In this document: in pieces, positions 34,035 to 42,545 of the stretch
How positions within the stretch are numbered: the first letter of the stretch is position 1
How the letters are laid out: the number at the start of each line of letters is the position of its first letter
Assembly (NCBI GenBank): GCA_005776725.1
Contig: SXOO01000030.1
Span: 1 to 64,000 of the forward strand
Reading direction: 5' to 3'
From: Pseudomonadota bacterium
GTDB taxonomy: Bacteria > Myxococcota_A > UBA9042 > GCA-2863065
Length of the DNA: 64,000 nt
Notes under the pieces: model-generated
The model's database searches: none
Told to the model about the DNA's origin: nothing
The model's input: the letters and a program-made list of their open reading frames with translations, nothing else
Position numbers and translations under genes: made by a program

Positions 34035-35012
34035 GTGGAGTCCCAGTTGCATCTCCCGTCTCGTTCTCCCGTCTCGAGAGGCGTCGCCTTCGCGGCAATG
34101 CTCGCCTTCGTCAACGGGCTCTTCCCATATTCGGCGTTAGCAGACGGCCCCAGGAAGGTGCTGGTGCTTCGCCCGCAATCAGACAGCCTCCCGGAGGCCG
34201 ACAAGGAAGCGGCCCTCACGGTGGTTCGCGACGCGCTCGCGAAGTACCCGGGGGTCACGCTGCTCGAGACGCCCACGCTCGACCTGCTCGACGTCATGAT
34301 GGAGCTCGAGTGCACCGACGTGGACGACGACTGCTTCACCCGCATCGGTAAGAAGTTCGCTGCCGCGACGGTGGTCTACACCGACATCGCGCCGGACGGC
34401 GCCGGGTACGCGGTCACGATGCGGACGCACAACGTGGCCAAGAAGACCTCTGGCGCCCCGTACACGGCAAAGGCCACCGCGAAGGGCGATCTCGCCTCCG
34501 CGGTGGGCGGTGGTGTGGTCGCTGGCTTCGGGAAGCTCCCCGAGCCGAAGCCACCGAAGGAGCCGCCTCCGCCCAAGGAGGTGGAGAAGCAGATGATCGA
34601 GTTCCGCAGCACGCCTGCGGGCGCCACGGTCGTGCTCAATGGCGTGAAGCTCGGCACCACGCCGGTCACCGTGCGGCTGAAGCCCGGGAAGTACAAGGCG
34701 ACGGTCACGCTCGACGGTCATACGCCCATCGAGGCACATGACGTCGAGGTGAAGGCCACCGAGGCCAGCGTCGCTGATTTCGCGCTCACGGCCGTCGCCG
34801 TCGAGACCCCGCCCATCGAGGATCCCGGCACCGCTCGCCCCTTCTACAAGACGTGGTGGTTCTGGACGGCGATCGGCGTAGCGGTCGTGGGAACCACAGT
34901 TGGCCTCGCCGTGGGGCTCTCGGGCGACGACGAGCCCGCACCGCAAGGCATCCTCGACTTTGGCTTCGGCGCTCCCGACGTGGATCCTGCCGTACGGAGC
35001 GCCAATCAATGA
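34035..35012 (+). CDS. PEGA-domain exported protein
   Basis: 325 residues. A signal peptide (VAFAAMLAFVNGLFPYSALA) is followed by a region with CTDVDDDCF and AAATVVYTDIAPDG that looks like a short periplasmic domain, then Pro/Lys-rich PKPPKEPPPPKEVEKQ, then a PEGA domain (IEFRSTPAGATVVLNGVKLGTTPVTVRLKPGKYKATVTLDGH), and a C-terminal transmembrane helix (TWWFWTAIGVAVVGTTVGLAVGL). PEGA domains are found in surface proteins. GTG 34035 is the start; an ATG 21 codons in is possible. The stop overlaps the kelch gene ATG. Confidence 0.8.
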   Translation: MESQLHLPSRSPVSRGVAFAAMLAFVNGLFPYSALADGPRKVLVLRPQSDSLPEADKEAALTVVRDALAKYPGVTLLETPTLDLLDVMMELECTDVDDDCFTRIGKKFAAATVVYTDIAPDGAGYAVTMRTHNVAKKTSGAPYTAKATAKGDLASAVGGGVVAGFGKLPEPKPPKEPPPPKEVEKQMIEFRSTPAGATVVLNGVKLGTTPVTVRLKPGKYKATVTLDGHTPIEAHDVEVKATEASVADFALTAVAVETPPIEDPGTARPFYKTWWFWTAIGVAVVGTTVGLAVGLSGDDEPAPQGILDFGFGAPDVDPAVRSANQ

Positions 35013-36697
35013 AGCGCGCCCTCGTCCCCCTCCTCGCCCTCGGGTGTGCCACGGAGCTCCCCGAGTCCACCCACCGGCTGCGGTTGGCCTTCGAGCCGCT
35101 GTACCTCTCCTCGTTCGGGGTCGCCCGCTTCGACGTCAAGGTCTCTCAGGGGCCCTACTCGTCGGACATGGCGCCGATCTTCGGGGCGGTGTGTGCCCCC
35201 TACGGGACTGACGCGCCGTCGATCGGGCCGCTCGAGCCGGCGAAGAACCTCGTGGTGGAGGTCACCTTCTACAAGGACGAGCTCTGCGCCGAGCCGGTCC
35301 TCGTTGGGGCCCGCGGCGGCATCGAGATCATCGACGGCGGCTCGGCGGGGCTGTGGCACGTCCCCGTGTTCCCGATCGGTGGCTTCGCGGCGTTCCCACA
35401 CGTGGCGCAGTCGATCGTTGAAGCGGCGCCGAAGGCGGAGTGCACTGTCGACGCCGACTGTCGGATCGCCAACCCGGATGGCACGACCTACCAGCTCTCC
35501 GCGATCGCCGAGTGCGACGAGAAGACCAAGCGGTGCTTCGTCCCGCCCACGTTGTACCCACTCGACATGGTGTCGCCGCGCGCCTACCACACGGCCACTG
35601 CGCTGCCCGATGGGCGCGTCGCCTTCGTGGGCGGCGTCGCCACCTCCGACGGCGAAGGCGGGTGGATCGGCACGGGAGATCTGGTCGAGGTCTTCGACCC
35701 CGGCACCTTCACGTTCCGTCGCGTCGAGATCCCCGATCTCTCGGGCCAGCGGATGGCGATGCACGCCACGGTCCTCGGGGCTGATGGCTCACTGGCCGTG
35801 TTCGGCGGCGCCGTGCAGCTCCAGATCGGGCTCACCGACGTCGGCAATAATCGCGGCCTCTCCGTCACGGTCCCGCCCGGGAACGGCCTTGGCACGGACA
35901 ACCTGCTCCAGCTGGCGTCGCGAATCGACGTCGAGGCGGGCGCAGCCAACGTCGGCGCGCTGCCACTCCCCCTCGCGGGCGCGAGCGCGGCGGTCATCGG
36001 CGGTGCGGTGCTCGTCACCGGCGGTGTCAGCGCCCAGGGTGACGACGTCGCGGCCACCGATACGGCCCTCTCGTGCATCCTCCGCGGTGGCGCGCCCCAG
36101 TGCGAGAGTGCTGGCGCCCTCAGCGCCGCGCGATTCGGGCACTGCACGGTCTGCGCGGACGCGGACTGCACCACCGGCGCGGTCGTCGGCGGAGAGTCGG
36201 GGGCCGTCGGCGAGATCTACGATGGGCAGGGCTTCACCGATCTGGAGGCCGCCGGCGCGCTCAGCACGGGCGTCGCGCTCCCCACCTGCGCGGGTGGGCA
36301 CCTCGTCGGGGGCAGCAGCGCCGTTGGCGGCCCCGCCAACGTCGCGCCCCTCGCGATCAGCGTGGGTGACGGCAAGCTCACGGGCACCGAGATAACGGGC
36401 CTCGACACCGTCGCGGATCCGTTCCGCGTCGGGACCGCCGCGACCGTGCTCGCCGACGGGAGCCTGCTGGTCACGGGCGGAGTCAACGCCCGGGGCGTCG
36501 CGCTCGCGACGGCCTACCGGGTAAAGGATGGCGCGGTCACCGCCGTCTACACCATGGCGAAGGCGCGCTTCGGCCACACCGCCACGCTGCTCACCGCCGG
36601 CCCCCTCGAGGGCGCCGTGTTGGTCGCCGGCGGGCTCACCACCCGCGCGGATGGCACCCTCGACGTGGCCGCTGGCGCCGAGCTCTTCCACCCCTGA
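35009..36697 (+). CDS. Kelch-like repeat lipoprotein
   Basis: 562 residues. The ATG at 35009 overlaps the previous stop (ATGA). Lipobox LLALGC at the start. The N-terminal domain is unrecognised. From about residue 180 there are kelch-type blades (YHTATALPDGRVAFVGGV, MHATVLGADGSLAVFGGA, VGTAATVLADGSLLVTGGV, GHTATLLTAGPLEGAVLVAGGL), probably a beta-propeller. It belongs to an operon between the PEGA protein and the DUF2723 membrane protein, so it may act on or with surface glycoconjugates, though that is a guess. Confidence 0.78.
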   Translation: MKRALVPLLALGCATELPESTHRLRLAFEPLYLSSFGVARFDVKVSQGPYSSDMAPIFGAVCAPYGTDAPSIGPLEPAKNLVVEVTFYKDELCAEPVLVGARGGIEIIDGGSAGLWHVPVFPIGGFAAFPHVAQSIVEAAPKAECTVDADCRIANPDGTTYQLSAIAECDEKTKRCFVPPTLYPLDMVSPRAYHTATALPDGRVAFVGGVATSDGEGGWIGTGDLVEVFDPGTFTFRRVEIPDLSGQRMAMHATVLGADGSLAVFGGAVQLQIGLTDVGNNRGLSVTVPPGNGLGTDNLLQLASRIDVEAGAANVGALPLPLAGASAAVIGGAVLVTGGVSAQGDDVAATDTALSCILRGGAPQCESAGALSAARFGHCTVCADADCTTGAVVGGESGAVGEIYDGQGFTDLEAAGALSTGVALPTCAGGHLVGGSSAVGGPANVAPLAISVGDGKLTGTEITGLDTVADPFRVGTAATVLADGSLLVTGGVNARGVALATAYRVKDGAVTAVYTMAKARFGHTATLLTAGPLEGAVLVAGGLTTRADGTLDVAAGAELFHP

Positions 36698-38832
36698 ACC
36701 TCCCGCGCACCCTGGACTGGGCGAGGGATCGGCTAACGCCGGCCGCTCTCGGGGTCGTCGCGTTCCTCTGGCATCTGCTCGGGCTGGCGCCGGGTATCAC
36801 CTGGCGCGACGCTGGGGAGCTCTCCGCGTCGGCGTGGTCGCTCGGAGTCGCGCATCCAACGGGGTTTCCCGCCTGGTGCATCGTCGGCCGCCTCGCGGCG
36901 TACCTGCCGTTCGGAGACATCGGCTTCCGCATCAACCTTGTGTCAGCCGCCTCGGCCGGGTTTCTAGTCGCCGGCCTCGCCGCCCTGTTCAGGCAGGTCG
37001 AGCTCGGCCGCGCGAACGGGCGCGGCGGTGGGTTCGGTTGGGGTGCCCGCGGCCCCGGCGGCACGGTGGCGCTCACCGGGGCGCGCAGCCGAGGCGACGC
37101 GGCGGCTGGTGGCGGCGAGCCCCCCGACGGCGGGCAGGCTCCACGCTATTCGCCGGCGCTTGGGCTGGCCGCACTCGCCGTGGTCCTGGCGAACCCGACG
37201 CTGTCGCTGCACGCGCGCACCGCCGAGGTCTATGCCCCCACGGCAGCGCTGGTCGTCTGGTCCTGGGTTGCCGTGGCCGCAGCCCGGCCCCTTTGGGCGG
37301 GCGCGCTCGCTGGGCTACTCGTGGGCTTCCACGGCGCCTCCGCGGCGATGCCGGCGATCGCTGCGTGCTGGTGCGCTCGCCCTCAAGGGGTGGGGCCGCC
37401 GGCCACCGCACGGGGCCCGATCAGGCTCGTGGCGGGCGCCGTTTGCGTGGCGGCTCTGGTGGGCCTGCTGGTCATCGCTTATCTGCCGATTCGGGCGGCC
37501 GCCGAGCCCTGGCGCAACTGGGGCGACCCATCCTCGTTCGGCGCGCTGCTCGACCACCTGACCGGCGCGCGGATTCGCGCCGCCTACGCCAGCGACATGG
37601 GCGCGTGGTCCCGCCTGGCGCTCACGGTGCCCATGGCGCTGCGGCAGCTCTACGACCAGTGCGGCGCGCTGGTGGTGTTCGCTCCGTTGGCGGTGTTCGC
37701 GCTGCCGCGGCGCGTGGGCGCAGTGCTCGCGCTGACGCTCGCGGCGGATCTGGCGTACACCGCGCTGCTGAACCCCATGGGGATGCGAGATCTGCAAACG
37801 GGCACGCTGGCCGCCACGGCGCTGTGTGCGCTGGCCCTGGCGGGCGCGGGCTCGTTGTTTCTTCCCTTCGGTCGTCCGGGGATCTTCATCGGAGTGGTCG
37901 GCGGGCTCGCCGCCATCACCACGCCGGCCGAGGCGGTGGTCAGCGACACACGCGCGGCCGAGCTCGCGGTCCTCGCCCTAGACGAGCTCCCCATTGGCGC
38001 CGTGGCGCTCGTGGGCTCGGACGACCTCGCCGCATCCACCACCTTCGTCCAGGGTGTCGAAGGGGCGCGGCCCGACGTGGTCACGCTAGTGAAGCAACAC
38101 TTGCAGGATCCCACCGCGCGCGCCGCCGCGGTGCGGGCGGATGGGCTTGGGCGCCTCGCCCCTTGGCCCCCGCTCTCGGCGTTGCTGTCGGGGACGGTGG
38201 GCGTGGAGCTGAGTGACGGGGCGATCGACGGTCGTCTCGTCGGGTGGGCGCCGTCCCTCCCGTTGCTCCGACCCGGCGCGACGGAGCCGTTGTTCGCGTC
38301 GTTCGAGCACGCGCTCCGTCGCTTGGGCGTTCACGACGACGAAGGCCGGCGGGTGGTGGCCCGCTGGCTCGCGCTGGCAGGCACCTTCGCGGGTCGTTCG
38401 GGCCCCAGTCCGGATGCGGACCGCGCCATCGAGGCTGCGTGGGCGCTGGCGCATCAGGCCAGGGTCGGGGTGAACGAGGGGGCCCGCCTGACCGCCGCCG
38501 GCCAGATCGACGACGCGCGAGTCGTGCTGACGGAGGCCGTGCGCCTCGATCCGCTCAGCGTGAAGGCGTGGTTCAACCGTGGCGTGGTCGACGCGTTCTG
38601 CGGAGATACACGCGCCGCGCGAGAGGCTTTCGCGTCGGCGCTGCGCTTGGGCCTCGGCCGCTCGCGGGCGGCTCGAGCCTTGGAGGTGCTGGGCCTCCAA
38701 GAGGCCAACCTCGGGCGCACGGGGCGGGCGCTGCTGCTCCTCGAGGTGGCTCACGAGGCGCTGCCCGTGTCGAGGCGGGCTGAGAACGAGGCCAACCTCA
38801 GCCGCTTGCGCGCCCAGGTGCTCGCGCCCTGA
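36694..38832 (+). CDS. DUF2723 membrane glycosyltransferase-like protein with TPR tail, CTG start
   Basis: 712 residues if read from CTG at 36694. The N-terminus has the DUF2723/protein O-mannosyltransferase-like signature: DAGEL (39-43) and LGVAHPTGFP (50-59), then LPFGDIGFRINLVSA. Several transmembrane helices follow up to about residue 420, then TPR-like helices to the end. The next in-frame ATG/GTG/TTG is at 36940, after these conserved motifs, so a start there would delete them. CTG overlaps the kelch stop in the same four-base manner as other junctions here. Likely transfers a sugar from a lipid carrier; substrate unknown. Confidence 0.75.
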   Translation: MNLPRTLDWARDRLTPAALGVVAFLWHLLGLAPGITWRDAGELSASAWSLGVAHPTGFPAWCIVGRLAAYLPFGDIGFRINLVSAASAGFLVAGLAALFRQVELGRANGRGGGFGWGARGPGGTVALTGARSRGDAAAGGGEPPDGGQAPRYSPALGLAALAVVLANPTLSLHARTAEVYAPTAALVVWSWVAVAAARPLWAGALAGLLVGFHGASAAMPAIAACWCARPQGVGPPATARGPIRLVAGAVCVAALVGLLVIAYLPIRAAAEPWRNWGDPSSFGALLDHLTGARIRAAYASDMGAWSRLALTVPMALRQLYDQCGALVVFAPLAVFALPRRVGAVLALTLAADLAYTALLNPMGMRDLQTGTLAATALCALALAGAGSLFLPFGRPGIFIGVVGGLAAITTPAEAVVSDTRAAELAVLALDELPIGAVALVGSDDLAASTTFVQGVEGARPDVVTLVKQHLQDPTARAAAVRADGLGRLAPWPPLSALLSGTVGVELSDGAIDGRLVGWAPSLPLLRPGATEPLFASFEHALRRLGVHDDEGRRVVARWLALAGTFAGRSGPSPDADRAIEAAWALAHQARVGVNEGARLTAAGQIDDARVVLTEAVRLDPLSVKAWFNRGVVDAFCGDTRAAREAFASALRLGLGRSRAARALEVLGLQEANLGRTGRALLLLEVAHEALPVSRRAENEANLSRLRAQVLAP

Positions 38833-38955
38833 GCCTGCCCCCGAAGCGACTCCGGAGGTTGCCAACCGCAGGTCGCTGCCCCATCCTTTGCGACCTCCTG
38901 GGGCGTGGTTCCCCATGGGGCGTCCCGGGCGCTGTACCCTCTGAGGCCAAAACCG

Positions 38956-40140
38956 ATGACCGTCACCTTCCAGTCTCTTCTCGACCACACCCGCCGCTCT
39001 GTCCGTGAGGTCGCGGCCGACGAGCTCGCGCGTGCCCTCGCAGCCGCCGGCGCGCCCACGGTGATCGACGTCCGAGAGCCCGACGAGCACCAGAACGGCG
39101 TGATCCCTGGCGCGAAGCTCATCCCGCGGGGCCTGCTCGAGCTGCGAATCGAGAACGCCGTGCCCGACCGGGGCACCCCGCTGGCGATCTACTGCGCGGG
39201 CGGCGTGCGGTCTGTGCTGGCCGCCAAGACCCTGCTCGATCTCGGTTATCAAGACGTTGTCTCGCTCGCCGGGGGCTTCTCGCGCTGGGCGCAGACGGGC
39301 AACAAGGTCGAGGTGCGCCGACAGCTCACCCCAGATCAGATGGCGCGGTATGCGCGACACCTCTCGATGCCCGAGGTCGGTGAGGAGGGCCAGCTGAAGC
39401 TGCTCGCCGGCCGGGTGCTGTGCATCGGCGCTGGCGGCCTCGGCAGCCCTGCGGCCCTCTACCTCGCCGCGGCCGGCGTTGGGACCATCGGCATCATCGA
39501 CGCCGACACGGTCGACCGGTCAAACCTCCAGCGGCAGATCCTCCACTCGGAGGATCGGGTCGGGATGGCCAAGGTCGACTCGGCGGAGAAGACGCTGAAG
39601 GGCCTCAACTCGGACGTGACGGTGAAGAAGCACATGGAGCGCCTCACCAGCGAGAACGTGATGCGCATCTTCTCCGAGTACGACGTGATCCTGGACGGCT
39701 CCGACAACTTCCCCACGCGTTACCTAATCAACGACGCGTGTGTCTTCCTGAACAAGCCCAATATCCACGGGTCGATCTTCCGCTTCGACGGCCAGGCCAC
39801 GGTGTTCTGGCCCGGCCACGGGCCGTGTTACCGCTGCCTCTACCCGGAGCCGCCGCCGCCCGGAATGGCCCCCTCCTGTCAGGAGGCCGGCGTGCTCGGC
39901 GTGCTCCCCGGCGTCGTGGGCGTGATCGAGGCGATCGAGGCGGTGAAGCTCCTGCTCGGCTGCGGCGAGGTCCTCGCTGGGCGCCTCCTCACCTTCGACG
40001 CGCTGCGGATGTCGTTCCGCGAGCTCAAGATCCGCCGCGACGTCGACTGCCCCGTCTGCGGCGACGCCCCCACGATCACAGAGCTCATCGACTACGAGCA
40101 GTTCTGCTCCTACGACGGGCAGGTCCGGCACCAGAGCTGA
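38956..40140 (+). CDS. moeB: Rhodanese-ThiF/MoeB adenylyltransferase fusion
   Basis: 394 residues with rhodanese first and adenylyltransferase second. The rhodanese domain (about 15-118) has a Cys80 in YCAGGVRS. The ThiF/MoeB domain (about 125-390) has the nucleotide motif GAGGLGSP (158-165), IDADTVDRSNLQRQ, conserved C308 in SCQEAGVLG, and zinc pairs C291/C294 and C365/C368. Such proteins adenylate and sulfurate MoaD- or ThiS-type carriers. The rhodanese is N-terminal, the reverse of eukaryotic MOCS3. ATG at 38956 is chosen. No molybdopterin genes are visible nearby, so the partner carrier is unknown. Confidence 0.88.
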   Translation: MTVTFQSLLDHTRRSVREVAADELARALAAAGAPTVIDVREPDEHQNGVIPGAKLIPRGLLELRIENAVPDRGTPLAIYCAGGVRSVLAAKTLLDLGYQDVVSLAGGFSRWAQTGNKVEVRRQLTPDQMARYARHLSMPEVGEEGQLKLLAGRVLCIGAGGLGSPAALYLAAAGVGTIGIIDADTVDRSNLQRQILHSEDRVGMAKVDSAEKTLKGLNSDVTVKKHMERLTSENVMRIFSEYDVILDGSDNFPTRYLINDACVFLNKPNIHGSIFRFDGQATVFWPGHGPCYRCLYPEPPPPGMAPSCQEAGVLGVLPGVVGVIEAIEAVKLLLGCGEVLAGRLLTFDALRMSFRELKIRRDVDCPVCGDAPTITELIDYEQFCSYDGQVRHQS

Positions 40141-40145
40141 GCGCA

Positions 40146-40844
40146 GTGGACACCCTGTGGTTCGCCTCACGGGCCGAGCTGCTGCTCGAGCTCGTGCCCC
40201 TTGAGCGCCTCGTCGCCCTGGCCGAACCCACCACCCGTGAGCTCCTCGACGCCGTCCGCGAGGCTGGCAGGCGTGACGTCGACATCGGTCGCGAGCACGA
40301 CTTTCGGCTGTCGCGCGGCGGTTGGCGCTGGGCGCTTGGCTGCCGCGAGGTCGCAGTGCTCTGGGTGCTCGACCCCGAGCTGCCCACCTGCACGCCGTTC
40401 CCCGCCGGCTGGTCACGTCGCGCCGCGGGCGTGCCCGTGGTCGTCGAGGGCCACAGCCGTCGGAGCTACGGGCCAGAGGTGCTCCGAGTCACCCCATACG
40501 ACGGCGGGATCGCGGTGGCGGGCGAAGACCTCGCCCTGGCCCCCCTTCGCCGGCGTGGTCGACCGCCCCCCCGCGGCGCGACGTCGAAGCGCTCCCTCCC
40601 GGCGGTCACCCCCGGGCAGCTCGCCCTCGAGGCGGCGCTCCGCGAGCGCGCGCTGCCGGTGGTCGGCGCCACCTCGGCGGGGCTGGCCTTCCGGAACCCC
40701 GGCGTCCCCTCGCTCGCCAGCGCGGAAGAACTCGGGCTCCCCGGGGAGCCGCACTGGTCGTGGCGTGATCTGGTCTTCGTCCCCGCCGCCGCGAGCGGTG
40801 AGGTCCTCGGGCGGCTCCACCGCCTGCCGAGGGTGGCCGCATGA
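40146..40844 (+). CDS. Hypothetical protein in the MoeB operon
   Basis: 232 residues, GTG start five bases after the moeB stop. It is rich in Arg, Pro and Leu with a central GIAVAGEDLALAPLRRRGRPPP stretch; no signal peptide, no clear motif and no family I recognise. Its stop overlaps the ATG of the next lipoprotein (ATGA). The codon pattern and tight coupling suggest a real gene, but nothing in the sequence reveals its role. Confidence 0.6.
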   Translation: MDTLWFASRAELLLELVPLERLVALAEPTTRELLDAVREAGRRDVDIGREHDFRLSRGGWRWALGCREVAVLWVLDPELPTCTPFPAGWSRRAAGVPVVVEGHSRRSYGPEVLRVTPYDGGIAVAGEDLALAPLRRRGRPPPRGATSKRSLPAVTPGQLALEAALRERALPVVGATSAGLAFRNPGVPSLASAEELGLPGEPHWSWRDLVFVPAAASGEVLGRLHRLPRVAA

Positions 40845-41479
40845 TGCGCTGGCTCGTGGCGTCGGTATGTCTCCTTTGGATGGCAGGGTGCCCGTCCCCT
40901 CAGCCCGCCCCCCCGCCGGCGGCGCCAGTAGTCAACCCGTCGCCGCCGTGGGGCCCGCCGGCGGCCGCACCGGACAGGCAGACGCCGGCCGAGCTCCAAC
41001 GTCCTCGCCGCGAGGTCGCCGTCGGCGGCTGTGGGCAAGCGTGCGACGCGCCGCGTGAGGCGCTGGAGGCGTTCTTTCGCGCCACGCTGGCAGGCGATCG
41101 CGTCGCCCTCCGCACCCACCTCGAGACGTCGCTTCTCGAGGCGGACGGCATCCTGCTGGGAGCGCGCTGGGCAGAGCAGTGGGCGTCGGGGCAGCTCCCG
41201 GCCCGGAGTACCGAGATCGACAAGTGGTGCGACGGGTGGCTTGCGCGCGCCGGCACGCCACTGGATCCGGTCGACAAGACGCGAGGGGTGTCGTCTTTCC
41301 AGGTTCTGAGCGATAGTCAGCGCCGCTGGGTCGTCGAGTGGACCTCCCCGCCCACGGCGCGTGAGGGTGCGCGCCGATGGACGGTCACCCTCACGCGCCG
41401 CGGGCTCGAATGGCTCGTGAGCGGGTTGGCGCCGGCACCGCCGCAACTTGGATCGCCCCCCGCGGCGGAGGCCCCATGA
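40841..41479 (+). CDS. Lipoprotein with Pro-rich linker
   Basis: 212 residues. Signal peptide and lipobox VCLLWMAGC, then a Pro-rich linker (PSPQPAPPPAAP), then a small alpha/beta domain with Cys in GGCGQACD and WCDGWLA. ATG overlaps the preceding stop, and its own stop overlaps the PilZ ATG. Function unknown; the linker suggests it reaches outward from the membrane. Confidence 0.75.
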   Translation: MMRWLVASVCLLWMAGCPSPQPAPPPAAPVVNPSPPWGPPAAAPDRQTPAELQRPRREVAVGGCGQACDAPREALEAFFRATLAGDRVALRTHLETSLLEADGILLGARWAEQWASGQLPARSTEIDKWCDGWLARAGTPLDPVDKTRGVSSFQVLSDSQRRWVVEWTSPPTAREGARRWTVTLTRRGLEWLVSGLAPAPPQLGSPPAAEAP

Positions 41480-41817
41480 GCATTGACCGCCGCATTCATC
41501 CCCGCGTCCTCGTAGACATCGAGACCGAGATCGGCGTGGACGCGAGCCTTCACGTCCAGACGATGGAGAACCTCTCGCTCGGCGGCTGCTTCGTGAGGAG
41601 CGAGTCGCCGGAGCCGCTCGGCTCGATCGTGATGGTGCGCTTCTCGCTCCCGGGCGACCCGTCCGCTCGGTCCGTGCGCGCCGCGGGACGCGTCGCGTGG
41701 ACCAAGCCGGATCCCGTGACCGGCGCCCCCTACGGTATGGGGATCCAGTTCCTGAAGGTCGAAGACGCTGATCTCGAGCTCCTGATGTCCTACATCACCG
41801 GATACGCCAACAGCTGA
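41476..41817 (+). CDS. PilZ domain protein (c-di-GMP receptor)
   Basis: 113 residues made up of a single PilZ domain. The c-di-GMP motifs are present: RRIHPR near the N-terminus and NLSLGG (with the D/NxSxxG form). It ends MGIQFLKVEDADLELLMSYI, as in the short PilZ proteins common in Myxococcota. It probably binds c-di-GMP in the cytoplasm and acts on an unknown partner. ATG overlaps the previous stop (ATGA), so it is the last gene of the MoeB operon. Confidence 0.85.
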   Translation: MSIDRRIHPRVLVDIETEIGVDASLHVQTMENLSLGGCFVRSESPEPLGSIVMVRFSLPGDPSARSVRAAGRVAWTKPDPVTGAPYGMGIQFLKVEDADLELLMSYITGYANS

Positions 41818-41899
41818 GGTCTGGGGGCTGGGTCGCCGCGCCCTGGCCAGGCAACGGCCGCACCTCCCAGCCGGCCGCCGGCGGGGCGCCCCCCGTAAC

Positions 41900-42313
41900 A
41901 TGTTCGCGGACAACTCTCTCCACGGGCAGTTCAACGCAGCGCTGCTCTTCGGCGGGTTCTCGTTCCGGTACGCGGACAACGTCACAAACATCGACTACTT
42001 CGAGGAGCGCCTCCCCGAGCAGCTCCACCAGCAGCTCAGTCAGGTGATCGCTCAGCTCGGCGGTGACTCGGTGCCCAAGGAGGCGTCTGGCACCGTGAAC
42101 GAGACGATTACATTTCACACACTCGACCTGGGGTACCGGTTCTACTTACCCTCACTCACACCATGTGGCTCTGGCTATGAAGGAGACTGTGTGCTCGACG
42201 CTTGGAGCACTCCGTCGCCGGCACTCGGGTCGTCGTGTGCTCGGTGCCCGGAGGGTCAGCGCTTCCCGCGCCCTGCTGATCGCGACGGTGGGCGTCGCTT
42301 ATGGGCATGGTGA
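41900..42313 (+). pseudogene. Possible outer-membrane beta-barrel fragment
   Basis: An open frame of 137 codons whose first 85 residues look like barrel strands and a loop (AALLFGGFSFRYADN, TFHTLDLGYRFYLP), then change abruptly to Cys/Pro/Arg-rich sequence with no structure. No signal peptide or Shine-Dalgarno precedes it. I read this as a decayed piece of an outer-membrane protein, possibly with a frameshift near 42150. It could also be a chance frame. Confidence 0.3.
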
Positions 42314-42545
42314 CGCTCTCTGCACGAACAGAGCGGCTGCTTCGCCAAGTGGCCGCTGGTCGCGTCAGGGGGGCTCGCGCCGGCCGCTAGCCGCGCCGTC
42401 GTTGGGCCGGTCCCTGACCTTGCCTGACCTTGCTTGACCTTACAGGCGGGTTGCGTGCGCCCGGGTAGCGCATGTACCTTGCGGGGGCCCGCTGAGTGAG
42501 CCTGGGCACGCTGTTCTCCGCCGCGGAGGCGGGCTCGAGGTCCTT
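42314..42545. other. Intergenic region with short tandem repeat
   Basis: No convincing gene. The region ends just upstream of the collagen-like protein, and includes three tandem copies of a ten-base unit (listed separately). A small ATG frame at 42165-42437 overlaps it but has no protein-like features. Confidence 0.4.
42413..42442 (+). repeat. Three ten-base tandem repeats (CCTGACCTTG)
   Basis: Three consecutive units, the first two identical and the third with three changes (CTTGACCTTA). They lie about 105 bases upstream of the collagen-like gene, so a regulatory role is possible but unsupported. Confidence 0.6.

Noticed and set aside
42165..42437. 90-codon open frame before the collagen-like gene
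   Set aside because: Arg/Ala/Ser-rich, no Shine-Dalgarno, overlaps the barrel fragment; looks like noise.
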